From Lunularia cruciata (lineage: Eukaryota; Streptophyta; Marchantiopsida; Lunulariales; Lunulariaceae), in contig OX419756.1 in assembly GCA_948567375.1 (NCBI GenBank), forward strand, positions 6,081,001 through 6,145,000: a stretch of DNA of 64,000 bases, in the 5' to 3' direction. The notes beneath the pieces were generated by a model. The model had not been told where the DNA came from, searched no databases, and saw only the letters and a program-made list of their open reading frames with translations. Each line of letters begins with the position of its first letter. The first letter of the stretch is position 1. A program made the translations under genes and the position numbers. Below are positions 1 to 13,392 of this stretch, piece by piece.

Positions 1-238
1 TTCTTGGGCCAGTTTCGACTTTACACGTGTCTTGAAGCTACATTGATCATTTCAAGCATCGGCAGCATCAGTATGGCACATGGCAACCTAGTCATGCTTT
101 TAGATCCAAAGCTCTTGACACAATTCGCTTTGAGCACCATCTATCCAGATGTTCAACCCCACGAAATATGACAGCCTTGAATTCAGACAAGATGGGGCCA
201 AATAATAAACGTCACGTCCCATCACGTACCATAGTTAC

Positions 239-2836
239 CATGCGGTTTATAATGTCTCGACCCTTCGGCTCCAAGTCGTCGTTGCCGTGGGGTATGACCG
301 CAAGCTGCAAAGAGTTAATCCACTTAGCAAACAACGAAATGGCTCTAATATCCACAAGCACAGAAATATGCCTTGGGTTCTCACGACTTGGAACATAAAA
401 CTCATGAGAAATATACTAGTGAGTGTGAAGATAGAACAACCGATGGAAACCAATCGTCCAGATAATACATGTTGTTCAACCCTCGCGTACCTTCACTCGG
501 TGTCCTTTGAGCAATAACCGTGTGGCCATTTGCGCCTTGAGTTCCAGATCTTTTTGCTCCTGCACAGCAACCAAAATATTTCTTAGTCACTCAGACCCAA
601 GAAGCGGATTACATGCACGATGGTCAGTTACTACCCAATAAACGAGTGGTAGTAATAAAGTACGACGATGAAGGTGACCACGAGTGATTCTACGCTCGGG
701 TACAAAAATGAGAGGATGCCCTAACTGGAAACCAAATCACTCACACTCTCATAGGATTCAGGCCCACCGACAGATTACTTTCAATCGGTTTCAAGATAGG
801 ATGGGAACTTGGACTCGTACAGTCACTATCTATGATAGGCGGTCACTGTAAGGAAGCTCACCGTGCAACCAGAACTCAGGCCTATACTGGAAAGGCGGTC
901 TACTCGGGTCTACTGTATTTAATTTCAAGGCTCGACACATGTAGGATCTAGCCGCTAAAGAAATTAACTTACCGTTCTGGTACTAAATCGCACCTCCTTC
1001 AGGTCATCCAGACGCCGTCTCTCAGACTGCTCAGAAACGATCACCCTTAGAACTTCAAAGTAGAGCTTATGGAAGGAACAACTCAAAATAACACACACCC
1101 CACCGACTATCTGGGCACAAAAGCATACTCTTTAAACTCTGAACCTATTGGTGTCGTATAATTAGAAATATCACGCTGGACTTGAAGGAGGTAGAGTATA
1201 CTGAGGTCCATCTTTACAGGGAAGCTATAATAGGCAAGTATCTACGCGTTAAGCATGATGCGAAGAGGTATCCAAACACCTTGCTCCTGGTGCAGATTAG
1301 GTAAGTACTTCATGGCAACATAATACCATTTCATAACGAAACCCCTGTGTGACGTTACATTCCACTCCTATGCTAGTCTATATCCACGAGAGTGTTGACT
1401 TTCCCACACCTGTTTCCTCTTCACTTCTTTCTCTCGCTGTCTCTCCTTGAATTTTTCCTTGTTGAAATTCATCAGCTTACAAACTGGAGGATCTTGTTTA
1501 CCATCGACCTGCAGTTACATTACAGCACAAGAAGTCAAGACAGAGTACTAGGACTAGTGATCAGAGTGGCCACTAATTGCCCAAGTGGAGCCTATATATC
1601 TGTAAAACTAGTGGTAATATTGCCAGAATAAACTTGCAAAACAATACAAGGATCACGAAGGCAATAAAGAGGTCAAGGCATTCCCATCAATGGAAGTATT
1701 CTCGGGATAGAAATCCAATGACAAATGGAATTCGCAAACAGTATAAGACAAAGATAAGTCCAACCAAGAGACAAATTCAAGAGAATGCAATAAGAGAAGA
1801 CCGACCTCAACCAAGTCCAAATCCATATTTTCAGCACGCCTCAAAGCCTCCATTCGAGAGACAACCTCGTGACCTGTAATAACCAATTGGCAACTGAATA
1901 GTGAACCGGAAACACTTTTTGAATTTGAGAACTATGTGCTTGATACTCGCATAAGAGCAGCATTTGCTCATAAGTCCTTACTCTGCATTGCACCTTAGCC
2001 CATTGTGAATACTAAAGAGATATTTCGAAGACTGTACATTAAAAGCTTCATCCGTGCTAAAGGAATTTGGACTGCATGACTGAAACATGCACCACACAAG
2101 ACTATGCAAAGGCCTCCAGAGCACCGGACCCAACTCAACCACCATACTAATTGAAAAGTCTCAAACTTTTAGCAGCTCATGGACATAGCTTCAGTGATAG
2201 CTAAGCTACCAGTCTAATATTGTGGAAGACATACCATCATCGGTGATCAGCCGAATTGTCCTGGCTACAATCGCCCTGTTTAATTTTCGATCCGGCTTCT
2301 CTGGCTCTGGAGGTGCATCGGGGTTTGCTTTCTGCTGTCGGGCCGGATTCGGTGGAGCTCTCCCGGATCTGCTCTGCAATTCAGGAAATTTAGAGATTCA
2401 TTTACACTCAAAATCACTCACTTCTACACAGTCCGTTCTCTGCACCTGATTAGTATACTTACAACCTATGATGACAAATGTGATCATTCAGCTGAGATAA
2501 TACGTGGGCAATCTCTAGCAGCAACAGATTAGGAGTAGCGCCCAGAACTAGGAGACAACTTACGAGGGGAGCAGCATAACTCCGCACAAACGCCGGAATT
2601 AAATGATCCTCCCATTTTGAAATGCAAAACTTGTTCACTCCAATCTGACAATTCTCTGTCCAAACCGACGGAAGTCCAGTAATATGTCTAAACCCTAATG
2701 CACCATGTCTTGAATCGTAGAATTTCGTCCACTGCTGTGTCACCGTCTTCTCATTTCTAAAACCTTTAGAACCGTGAGATCTACCAGTCCACTCCCTTCC
2801 GATAATCAGCAACCTACTCCATGCTCTTCGATTCAT
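239..2836 (-). CDS. Organellar (probably mitochondrial) translation initiation factor IF-3, 5' seven exons, 3' end off window
   Basis: IF-3 binds the small ribosomal subunit and controls initiator selection; a bacterial-type IF-3 in a plant nucleus serves mitochondria or plastids. Exons inferred from reading frame plus GT-AG sites: 2564-2836, 2235-2373, 1806-1873, 1410-1508, 973-1026, 491-559, 239-304. All phases join, giving 256 residues. The IF-3 N domain shows as ITDDGHEVVSRMEAL and NMDLDLVEVDGKQDPPVCKL; the linker is Lys/Arg rich; the C domain starts with KEVRFSTRT, then EQKDLELKAQMA and KGHRVK. The roughly 110 residues before the N domain are Arg rich and fit an organellar targeting region. 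The ATG at 2836 follows an in-frame stop 12 bases upstream. The exon 3 donor (GTCGGT) is weak. About 50 C-terminal residues of a normal IF-3 are missing and should lie left of base 1. Mitochondrial rather than plastid is inferred from the EQKDL and RVK stretches. Confidence 0.85.
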
Positions 2837-3639
2837 CTGCCCTGTCTAATCAACAACTGGCAGATCTCTGTGCCTGTAAAGCACGAGAATACTATAGCGG
2901 GCTCACTGCTTCTCTTTCATCGAGAGTCCCGGGAAACTTTTGGTGCTCTGCTCCAGTCCTTCCTTGCAGGATTAAGAGTCCTACCCATGGGCATCGTCCC
3001 GTCCTGATCCCTCCTTAGGATCCCTCGCTGGAGGACCTCCCTTCCATAACTGTATCCATGAAGGTACGCTCCGGCCTTTGGTACGAAGAATGGACCCGAT
3101 CGCGAAGACAGTTGATGATTATTGCCCGGCCATGTTATTACTGGAATTTCATCCTACAAAGCGTTAGAGGGCATGTACATTTCTACAAGCGTACGTAGTA
3201 AATCTTGAGAAATGTTAAATCCAAATCATATATTTATATAAACCAATGGATCGACAAAAGAGATGCATCTAGTGCTTGAGATTGGTATCTTCAGTTGGTG
3301 GATCATAGACAAAAGTTTTGAAAGTTGTAAAGGTTGAAAATATACTCTTTTGAGCACCAGAATCGAGTAAAATTGCAAACCTTAGATGGTTTAGGATTAG
3401 ACGTGTTTGGAGTTTGCTACAGGAACTATGCTACAAGGCAAAGAACATGTACACGTGATTGAAGTGGCAAAACCTTAATTTTCCTTCTCATCTTCTTGAA
3501 AGTAACTTACTCCTTGAAGACAACCTAGATATCATGTTCAACAACTCTTGATGTGGTAGAATATTCTCCTCTTCAATGCGCCTGGCATCAGAAAGGAAAT
3601 ATGTTCTACTGGGTATAGTAGTTATTGTCTAGAAACGTT
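2837..3639. other. 5' flank of the IF-3 gene
   Basis: No gene is recognised here. The first 200 bases should hold the IF-3 leader and promoter, read leftward. Short open frames on the plus strand overlapping exon 1 are shadows. The rest is moderately AT-rich with no recognised element. Confidence 0.4.
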
Positions 3640-4700
3640 GCAAAAAGATGTTGTAGGTGACAAGTGTCAAAGTATACTTATAGTTGGTTCGAGATAGTCC
3701 CGTGACAATGGCGGATCGTGACAATGGCGGATGGATGTTTGCACATTTTAGAGGGAATGATTATTCATCTTTTTCTTTCTGGGTGATATTTTGGAAGGAG
3801 TGATTATTTATTTTCTTGGATGGCCGCAAGCAAAGCAATATCAAACAAGTTCTCCAAGTATAGGGGTATGGAACAAGGTCACCTATTTGTTCCTCTAATC
3901 TTGGAGTTATATGGAGCTATGAACATGGTGTTCGATCTCTAATCTTGGAGTTATAATATGTAGCTATGAACATGGTGTTTGATGCATTTGTCAAGAATAC
4001 ACTAAAATTGATCATATTAGACATAAAAGATACCACTTTCAATCTCATACTTTGTAATGTGGTGTGCTTTAGACAGCACTTTTTCATTGTTCTACATGGA
4101 TCATTGATTGATGCAATTCATAGAAGAAGAATAGCATTAGAAAATGCTTCAATAGTTGATAGACCTTACTATTTCTCCAAGTATAGGGGTATGGAACAAG
4201 GTCATATATTTGTTCCTCTAATCTTGGAGTTATATGGAGCTATGAATATGGTGTTCGATTTCTAATCTTGGAGTTATATGGAGCTATGAATATGGTGTTA
4301 GATCTCTAATCTTGGAGTTATATGGAGCTATGAATATGGTGTTCGATCTCTAATCTTGGAGATATATGGAATTATGAACATGGTGTTCGATGCATTTGCA
4401 AGAATGCACTAGAATTGATCATATTAGACATAAAAGATACCACTTTCAATCTCATACTTTGTAGTGTGGTGTGCTTTAGACAGCACTTGTTCATTGTTCT
4501 ACATGGATCATGGATTGATGCAATTCCTAGAAGAATAATCGCATTAGAAAATGCTTACTATTTGCATAGCTCAATTAACTTAAATGCGGTGGGACAGATT
4601 TCTCATATGAATATTATTGGAGCCTAGAGCCATTTACCTTGTATAGTTTGCTGGGTCTTCCCATACTTCATGTGTTCTACACGGTCGCCTTTTCCAGAAA
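3640..4700 (+). pseudogene. Fossil LINE C-terminal region with 3' end (copy 1)
   Basis: The reading is broken and internally duplicated. It carries VTMADG-like remnants, then YSKYRGMEQGHLFVPLILE with LYGAMN, then a segment ending in FRQH, VLHGS and IDAIHRRRIALENA. The same order occurs at 14.5-15.2 kb, so this is one element family. The stretch 4620-4700 (GCCTAGAGCC to CGGTCGCCTTTTCC) matches the end of the copy at 15.2 kb and the short insert at 16.6 kb, marking the 3' terminus. Family knowledge: this KxxKY...FVPL..E.YGA module follows reverse transcriptase in some plant and algal non-LTR elements. The precise clade is not known to me. Confidence 0.55.
3893..4400 (+). repeat. Interspersed and tandem 44-bp repeats inside the LINE fossil
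   Basis: A unit of about 44 bases, beginning CTAATCTTGGAGTTATATGG and ending ATGGTGTTCGAT, occurs about six times: twice at 3893-3990 and four times back to back at 4215-4400. Between the two blocks lies a longer duplicated piece: 3986-4150 is repeated at about 4395-4560. The array derives from the coding text for LELYGAMNMVFD. Confidence 0.8.
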
Positions 4701-4705
4701 CGAAG

Positions 4706-7700
4706 CGTTTTTTATAAATCACCACGTACTGCCCAGTAGAAAACTACCTTACGGTTCGACACTTTCCTTGCAGCAAGAAGGGAACACGTGGGTGACCCTT
4801 CACGCCATGTGGCAAGGCGTCCGGCACCAAGGACGACGTGGTTGCAGTAGCGTAAGCTCTAAACATACTGCATAGCTCGACTTCAGATAGGGGACTCGAC
4901 TCTCGACAAGTTCAGTCAAAAGGCACGAGGAAAGCCCCGTCTACGTAGTTAAGTACGTCTCCAAAAGGTACTCCAGGTGCTTCTACATAGTTCGTCAACT
5001 CTCTCCACACTTCACGCAGTTATAGTCAGCGGCTTACTTGTGCATAGCTCCTAACAAAAGTCGACAAACGTCACTGCGGCAACATAGTACAGACTTGCGT
5101 GCTCATCTCTACATTGTTCTAGGGCCCTCTCATGTATTCGACTTGACGGAATTTTGAACGTTCGTCCCTCAGTGTCCAAGAAGTGGAACCAGGTGCAACG
5201 AATGCTATTATTCCTAACTAACTGCGATGGAGACCTTTTTACTATATCGCTTTTTGTAAGATGCAAATTAAAATATTAAAATATAAAATTTATCTCCCGA
5301 AGCCATTTTCCACCATCACTTGATATAAGATCCAGGATCTTATATCACCCAATGTATTCATCAGGAACCGACATTCTTGCTAGTCAAGACACACAGAATT
5401 GTTGAGTGGAAAAGACGCGAAATGAAGGTTAGTGTTAGGGCCATAGTCTGCCTTTTAGTCATGGCTTAAGTAATTTAGTTATTCTTTTAATCAGTTTAAT
5501 CAATTTGAGAAATATAGGCAACGTTTCTAGAAATACCCGTTTACTTACTTCTACCCGAGGCAGATTGCCTATCTTCTCACCTTTACAAATGTATAAACTT
5601 CCAATTTGGACTTATGATATTAAGAAAACATCCTCTTGTGATGTAGGTGAAGCATTATACTTCGGTAAGTTTTAGTACAATTGAAGTTCTCGGTCAATAG
5701 ATGCTATCCACTGTGGAGTTTTGGAGTTGGAACAAGCTTAAACGATCGCGGAAGAGAGAAGCAAGAATAAGACTTCTTTTGGATTTTCTGAACTTGAAAT
5801 TCAGTCGTACCGTTATTTGTAGTCAACTGAGCAACTTTATTTGTTCGCCGATCAAAGCGACCTCCCAAATCACATATATAGACAAAAATTTGAAAACTTG
5901 TCGTTCCTATCATGATATCATATTTTCCGTACTGGCTTTCGATAAAGATACTTTTATTTAACGATAGACTTCACATTTTATACTGAGATGTGGATCAGAA
6001 ATGCTATTGACAGCAACATCTGTAGCCCAGCTTGATTTGCGTAAGGTCTATTGCATGCATACTTTTGATCATGAATAAAAAGGTTATATCTTTTTTGTAA
6101 ATTATAAAATGCGAGTATTTATCAACAATATTTATCCTAGCATTGATGCTAAAACAACCTCGGTCCTACAAAGGAGAAAGGTCATAGGGAATTTTATTTT
6201 TTCCTCCCTCTCAAGTACAACCACGGGAAAGCATGTACATTAAGGATATGGCATGGCCTGGGGAAGCTACATTTTAGGAGACTGGTCGAGTGCTTTTACA
6301 TCACGTTCTTCCTTTTCTAGATATTAAAACACGACAAATGTACCCGACAGCACTTGAGAAGTCAAATGTGTTTTCAATGCAGTTAGAATAAACATAAAGC
6401 ACTACATAGAAAAGCCAAAATACTAGAAAATACTAGAGAGATCAATACGGATGTGATCGACGTCCAAACCATGAATATCTGGATGTCGTAAAAGTTCGAA
6501 TCGGAAGTATATTCCCTTATGACCAGGAAGAAAGTGGGATAGTATTTAATTCGCATGCATAAGGGTTTAGCATGCCAAACTCTTGTGGAGAACCTTCCCC
6601 TTTCTTAACTCCAAGGTACTGCATGCAGGTTTTCTTGGTTCTGTGAATGGTTGTCGATACCTGTAAATCTCATGCTTTGAAGCAAAGGTAGAAGCAATCA
6701 ACGCGGAAACCGAATTGGAGTCTAGTCTTACGAAAAGCATCCTCAAATTCGTCCACGAAGAAAATATTCCATTGACAATAAAATAACACTTGTAACTGCC
6801 CCACAAGCGAGAGTCCTCACAGTAAATTTGGGCTATAACTGCCCACGAAAAGCAAGTCTTGCTGAGAATATTATAAAGACTCATAACTGCCCACTTGATA
6901 CACTTTTCATGGCAGACAAATTCTATACGCACTAGTTTGGTGCTTGAATCTTACACCTACAGTACATGCACGTTTGGATCACATTCCTGCAAAATCACAT
7001 CCACAGGCTGATCACAAATTGATAAAAATACTGTAACGTGGTGCCAGTGACTTCGATGCTGCGAATTCTGAAATGTATTTTTGAAATGTACACCTCTACA
7101 AGATTCGAACAACATATCAGTACTCGTTTCCAAAGGAAAAGTTGCCGAGAGCAGGGGTATATCTTTGCGACTTTATGGATTCTAATCACATCAATAAAGA
7201 AAATGAACCGCACTATTGCAGAACTGTTGAGTATTATCCTTAACACATATTCAATATATAAACTAGAGTAAGAAAACTATGTCAACTTTGTGTTCCATAC
7301 AAGAATTATCTTCAAAGTTTGACAACACATAAACTACAAGATCAAATCCTTGAACCATATCGCAGTTCTCTAAACCACGGGAATTTTTAAGCCATACAAA
7401 ATTCATCCTGAGTATTTTCAGTGAACAGTGTATTGTTAGAGATCCCATACTGCCCATAACAATCCTCACACGAACCTGACTCTGTTGCCGATCCCTTCGC
7501 CACGTTCCGTGGTCCTTTCTGTTATCTCTCAATTTGCTTTACAGCCGGTCCCGAGTGTTCGGGAAGTAGCAGTGCTAGGGGTTTCTAGCTGTCACCAGAT
7601 ATTGACCGGCTTTCGCCAGTCATTTGACCTTCATGTCAGTTCGTTAACAAAAAGTCAGGTGCCGTGACTGGCAGTCACCACCCCGCCAGAACAACAGGGC

Positions 7701-9775
7701 AGGGCGGGTCCCTCTACTGTACAGTTGCCAGTGAGCAACTAACGCAGTTTCTCCTTGGTTAACACGCAGAGATCGCACGCTAAGTTACCACGTTCTAGTG
7801 TCCTGAATTAGTTTTAGAGTAAGGCGCAAGTAAGTGTGTTCTCGGCAGGAAGGCACCGGGTTTCTTTGAGAACACTATGGGATTTAATTAGACTGTTACA
7901 TAATTCGTTATCAAAATCATCAAATCTTGTATTGGTGGTTTCGCAAAATCTAGATGGTGTGCTGCTGGGAAATGACCTATAAAACTTTTAAAGTTTTGTC
8001 ATTCCCAATAGGTTTTCTTTTGTTTGTTAAGATCTTGTTAATTTTCTTGAAAATTTTTAATAAACATTTAGTAAACTAAATTATAAACCCGTTCTATCTG
8101 ACAGCAGCAGATTATATTTATAAGTCATCTCCTTTCCTCAACCCAGGCCCGAAACGATTCTGTGATTTCTCGAACTGAAACCCTCTACTGCGTATATTTG
8201 TTCATCTGACATGGTATAATAACCGCCTTCCGCAGATTGTCCAATACTTTTCTTTGTAAATTCCCATAACTTAACACAATTGACTCTACTTCATGGGAGA
8301 AATTGTAAGTTTCTCGCCGTTATCTTGAGAAGTTTGAACGTATCAATCAAGTACAATATTCACATAGCAGTTCCTTATGGCGCGACTCCGGAATCGAAAC
8401 TGATGCCTGAAGTGTAGGGATCCAGTTGATCCAGGAGGGGTTAGCCAAGTGCGAAATGATATGTGATTTGGAGGATGATAAGAGAAAGTAGTTTAGACAG
8501 CTGATTACTACTGTACTGCAGAATCTAAGGGCCTCTGAGGTGCAATACTACTGTAGCGGTAATTAAACGAAGCTGAGTTAGACGTTCACTTTTCGGCTCT
8601 AACACGAACCCCGAGGAAACAACTGGTGAAAAGAGTAACCCATCATTCGTGATTCTTCTTTACCGTATGTGCTTTGTATGACAAGTGTGATAAAGTGGAA
8701 GCCCAGGCATAACAATTGGCGCACTGCCATACGATCTGACTTTGTTTGATGCAGTACGCTCCCCCTGTTCTTGCTGATCCGGCTCCAATCTCTACCCGGT
8801 AAAACCCCAACTGGTCGCTCTGCTGTGCAGGTCGAAAGGGAAGTATTTTCCTTCTTCCCTTTTCTTTTGTCATGCATATGCAGTAAGGGTATTTAAAGTG
8901 TTGACTGCCGCAACATGTGCATGAGTATGGACCATATCTCGCGATGATGGCAGATACGTCGTTTCCCCTTTGATTCAAATTGACTGCAGTTACTGGGAAT
9001 CTGTAGCGTCTGTAAAGCAAAATCACCATATGTTCGTTTGATTAGTATGACTAATGGATGGATGCAGTACCTTGCTCCAAAACTTGGTAGCACACGAGTA
9101 ACCAGTAACCGAGTTTGTGTTTCCCTTCCCATGTACTGTACCGGAATACTGTAGACTCACCAGTTTTCCTCATGGATCTTGCGAGGTACAGTTACCTCAA
9201 AGTCACAGAGTCCCACTTTTTGATGATTTTAGATCATGAACTTGACGAATAATGAACTTTTTATGGTGTCAACCATTGTGTTAACCATTGATTAAGAATC
9301 ACTGAAATGTCCTTACTCCGACGCAACAGCCAAAATATAGTCGGAGTGCCCTTGCATGAACCTATCCCTGGGCAACTGTGTCAACTCATCTCAACGTGAG
9401 GGCATACTTCACATTTTCTACTGATAGTTTAGAATTCGTTATTCTTCTGTCCACTTAATTGGAAGTTAACATGAAATTTGATTGAGAAGAGATTAAGTCG
9501 TTCACTCAAAGAAAATTCTGATTAATAGAATCAGACACCAGACAATTTTATGCGGAGGTTCATCCTTAAATATTTCATTCAACATTAGTGTTATATTCTT
9601 TATTAGTATGAATAAATAATACTTTTCATTATTCTGACGTGGAGTAAACACCTCAAGTGCTTCTTGTTACCAGAACCTTGATTATAATATAAACATACTA
9701 ACACATGATACCTACAAGTTAGTTACAAAGTTCCCCAAAAAGTATTACAAAGTTTGTTATTTATCCATAGACATC
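4706..9775. other. No recognised gene; mixed-composition intergenic DNA
   Basis: Open frames up to 128 codons exist (minus strand 8643-9029 and 6567-6932) but show no family motif and no supporting chain of exons. The stretch 7440-7870 is richer in GC than its surroundings and could be a promoter or leader, but no linked coding region was found on either strand. Unrecognised fast-evolving genes with short exons cannot be excluded. Confidence 0.3.
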
Positions 9776-9843
9776 CGTCAAAACTAGTTCTGAAACCCCC
9801 TGTTGTGGCCTACCTCTGTCACAACTATTTCTGAAACACCCCT
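9776..9843. repeat. Tandem pair of Harbinger-like terminal repeats
   Basis: Two copies of a roughly 40-base unit lie end to end: ACTAGTTCTGAAACCCCCT then GTTGTGGCCTA, and ACTATTTCTGAAACACCCCT then ATTGTGGCCTAAC. The first half matches the right terminus of the complete Harbinger element at 52.1 kb (CTATTTCTGAAACCCCCTAAT). No matching left terminus was found to the left, so this is an isolated end rather than a delimited element. Confidence 0.5.
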
Positions 9844-12641
9844 ATTGTGGCCTAACTCCCAAACATATGAACTCCTATAACACAAAAGCATGGTCCCTAA
9901 ACTTCAAGATAACGCCCTTAACTTTCAAGAAAACCTCCTAAGCACCCTCCGATATTTGACTACCACAAATTTGAACTTTAGACCCCAAAATTTGAAGGTG
10001 AGAGGATTTACAGCATGTTTTTTATGTTTTCTCAGGTAGTTGCAAACTAATGTTATGTTTGTTTGCATATTGAAATGAGTGACGGAGAAGATTCAAATAC
10101 ATTCATCCAAGTGTAGAGATGCATCAGCATATATTTGTCAAAATAATCCTTAACAAATATACATTATAAAAAAAATTTCTTGCCATGGTATACGAAGGTT
10201 ATATCAAATCTAGAGTTTTGGATTCCATCTTTGAATCAAAGAGGATCAATTATCTCCACATTATATAATCCTTTATGATATTTGGTGTATACGACTGTGC
10301 ATTTTTTAGCTCATATATTTGATATTGAAAAGAGGAAAAATATATTTTTCAAATACTTTAACTATATAGTACTATAGAAGAGAACAAGGGCAACCCTCGG
10401 AAGTATGCATACACCATTTCAATAAGATTAAGACAAGGGGAAATGCTTAACAATTTATACGAGAAGGGATGGTAAATGTTTTTCTTAGATGTAAAATAAA
10501 TGATGACCATGTGCTTATAATATAAATACATTATACATTATCCATAATACATCACAATTGAGTAAAGAATGTGTGATTTGCATGTAGTTTGCATGTGAGT
10601 AGCATTATTTGCAGCAATTAAGTGAAAAACACCCAAATGAAAGCACAACCATCAAATATGCCTAGATTGTAAAATAAAACATAAAATTATATACAAATAT
10701 AAGTTAAATAATATATCAACTATGGTGTTATAACATCTATATAAGTTGTTACATGTAAAGGTCTTTAAATCCTTTCATAAGTAACTACAAAAGTTTTTTT
10801 TTTGCGAAACATTGCATTGTTAATTCTACTTCTTTAGAAAAAATTGGTTATCAAGTAATTTGATCATCTCTATTGTCCTTAAATATTCATCTAAAAAAAT
10901 AACTAAATCACATATAGCATCAAGTAAATCTATATTCTTTTTGTATCTTGGGCTTTAGCTTCAATCTTTAATCTTAACTCAAAAATGTACTATCAAGAAT
11001 CAATTGGTACAACTTTGATTTAATCAATATGAAGCTAATTATGCTTGTGATAAAATGGTTTCAAAACTTTTATCACAAACTCCATATTCTTAAGAGTTTG
11101 AATAAAATTATACCATGAGTGATCTTTAGCTTCTTGCATCAAAGTATGTTTTTAAATTAAATGATTCTCCATAAATGCATAGTTTGAATATGACATACTT
11201 GTGTTAGTCATTCTTTGCTTCTTTCATTATACTAAGATTTAATAATCTACAAACATACCATTTGCAAATGAAACCCTAATATACATAAACATCATTGTTC
11301 TTTAAATCAACATATATATATAGAGATTATCTACGCATAATCAACATAATAAATTAGATCAAAGCTTATAATCTCTATAAGAAGCTCTTTTTCTCATTTA
11401 GAAATACTACAAACATGTTTGCAATAAGTACGTAACCACTAATGTTATGAATCAAATAGGTTTAAACATTGTTGTTTAGTTTGATCCAACTATAAAGTCC
11501 TTATTTGATTGTGAAGATGCTTTTGATAATCCTATATAGACATGATTTATTTCTTTATAAGAATTCCAAATTTTGTAGTTTTTCTTAGTTTTATGAATTA
11601 CATTAGTCGTTTGATTACTTTAATTTAAGAGTTGAAAGGCATGAAACTTTAAAAAATTCAAGAAACTAATCTTTATTGAAAATTCTTGATTACCTCACAC
11701 TTCATAGTTTTATCTATTACATTTTTAGCAACTACATTGAATGTCAAGTCATCATTATTAACATAAATATGCAGTGGCATTCTTGACTATTAACAGAAAC
11801 TGAAATTTTCCTTTGACTTTATGTTAGCAATGGAGTTGACCTTAAAGAATCAAAGAATCTAGTTCAAGCCAAGCAAGACACACTAAAGTTAAAGTAACTT
11901 TGTTGAAGATCAACAAGGCCCATTGGAGCAGCTTCAAATTAAAGGTGTCTAATTAAGTAGTAATAAGTAGATGTATTATTTAGATATATTTGAGGAAATA
12001 TATGATGTTAATTATACAAAATTTGTACAAATATTATTTAAAGTCTTTGTTGATGCCACTTTCTTTAGTTGATTTCCTTGAGCTCTTATATGGTTATTTA
12101 TTGAATACTTTTACATGAGTTATAAAAAAACTATTATAACTAAAACCACATATATTATTTTCAACTAAGACAAAAAAATTTACACCAACAAGGATAATAT
12201 ATTTATACTTAAGCCCATATTAAAAAAAGGGATATATTCAAATTTGAAAGTTTAAATATTTTGGATACTATTAAATAAAATTGTCTAGCAAAGAACTTAG
12301 ATGTATTAAGTGCATTGAGTGGAAGTGCAAACTTAAAGACATGGTTATGTATAAAGTTATGATAATTATATAGACAATATTTACTAGTAGGAAGCAAATA
12401 GAAGAACCAACTTAAGAATGTAATGGGAAAGTCTTAAGTTATCATAGTTATAGTAGTAGTTATAAAAGCAAGATTGTATTTACAATAAATTTATGCATAA
12501 CATATTAAATTCTAAAAGGACATTTGTTATTAAGGATTGAGAGATATATGTTATTAATACTTAATACCTATTTTATGAATCAATCCAAATTTATATATCA
12601 CCTTCTATCCTAAGGTAAATTATATTTTTTTCATTGATATA
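9844..12641. other. AT-rich, gene-free stretch
   Basis: Strongly AT-rich, with stops in all frames and no open frame that resembles a protein. It is probably old transposon debris eroded beyond recognition. Confidence 0.4.
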
Positions 12642-13392
12642 TGTAATGCCAATATCTAGACATATTATCTAGAGGGTGAACTTTGTTTGGTAACATTTGG
12701 AATGATCTTATATATTGTGGACTAAATAGATAATATAGAGTTATTAACAAAAGAATACTTCTACTAATTGGCATGACTTAAATAACTTAAAAACTAATTG
12801 AGAACTGAAATTGTATTGTTCCAAGGACATGAGAACCCCCAAGAGAAACCCAAAAGAAGAAACATAGCTTCACACTCAAAACTCATATGCCCCAAAGGAG
12901 CATTTTATATTTATTATATAGCATAGAAAATTCACTCAAAGGAAACTCCACCCTTGGATCCAATATATGGAACGGTGACATATCAACAAGCTCTATCCTT
13001 AGATTAGTTGTATGTATAGGGTGACATGTCAATTTGGTTCTTTTTGGTTGGTCAAACAAGCTTTTACTGGAAGGAATCTTCATGTAGGAATCTCAAAATT
13101 GCATGGGTGAAGTACAGTTGAAAGCTATTGACTAGATTAACAAGGGGGAGGAAGGCAAACCTTTTATATTTTAAGAGGAATTTGCAGATTTTTTTAGGCA
13201 CAATTCATCTATTTGGGTCTTCAAAATTGGCCTTAAATTTTTCAATCTAGTTTTGGCTCTTGCACTAGTAGTAGAAGTACTCTTTTGGTGATATCTCTAT
13301 CTGATCTACTTATTTTATAATATATAACTCCTTCCAAATGTTTCCAAGCCAATTTTAACCTCTAAATAATATGTATATTTATTGGTTTTATA
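12642..13392. repeat. Old gypsy LTR with an inverted LTR fragment beside it
   Basis: 12812-13392 aligns, in the same orientation as the LTRs at 30.6 and 36.5 kb, from TGTATTGTTCCAAGGACA through GCCCCAAAGGAGCA, GTAGAAGTACTCTTTTGGTGAT and a final ATTGGTTTTATA. 12642-12776 is the opposite-strand copy of the LTR's other edge (TGTAATGCCAATATCTAGACAT, then AACAAAAGAATACTTCTACTAATTGG). Divergence is high and AT-biased. The complete LTR here has only one copy of a U3 unit that is doubled in the younger LTRs. Confidence 0.75.

Noticed and set aside
1392-1886. Plus-strand open frames of 79-100 codons
   Set aside because: They are antisense shadows of IF-3 exons 3 and 4 and the intron between them.
6567-6932. 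121-codon minus-strand open frame
   Set aside because: Contains a recurring GTGGGCAGTTA motif but no protein-family pattern; not supported as a gene.
8643-9029. 128-codon minus-strand open frame with several Cys residues
   Set aside because: No recognisable zinc-binding spacing or family, no supporting exons on either side.
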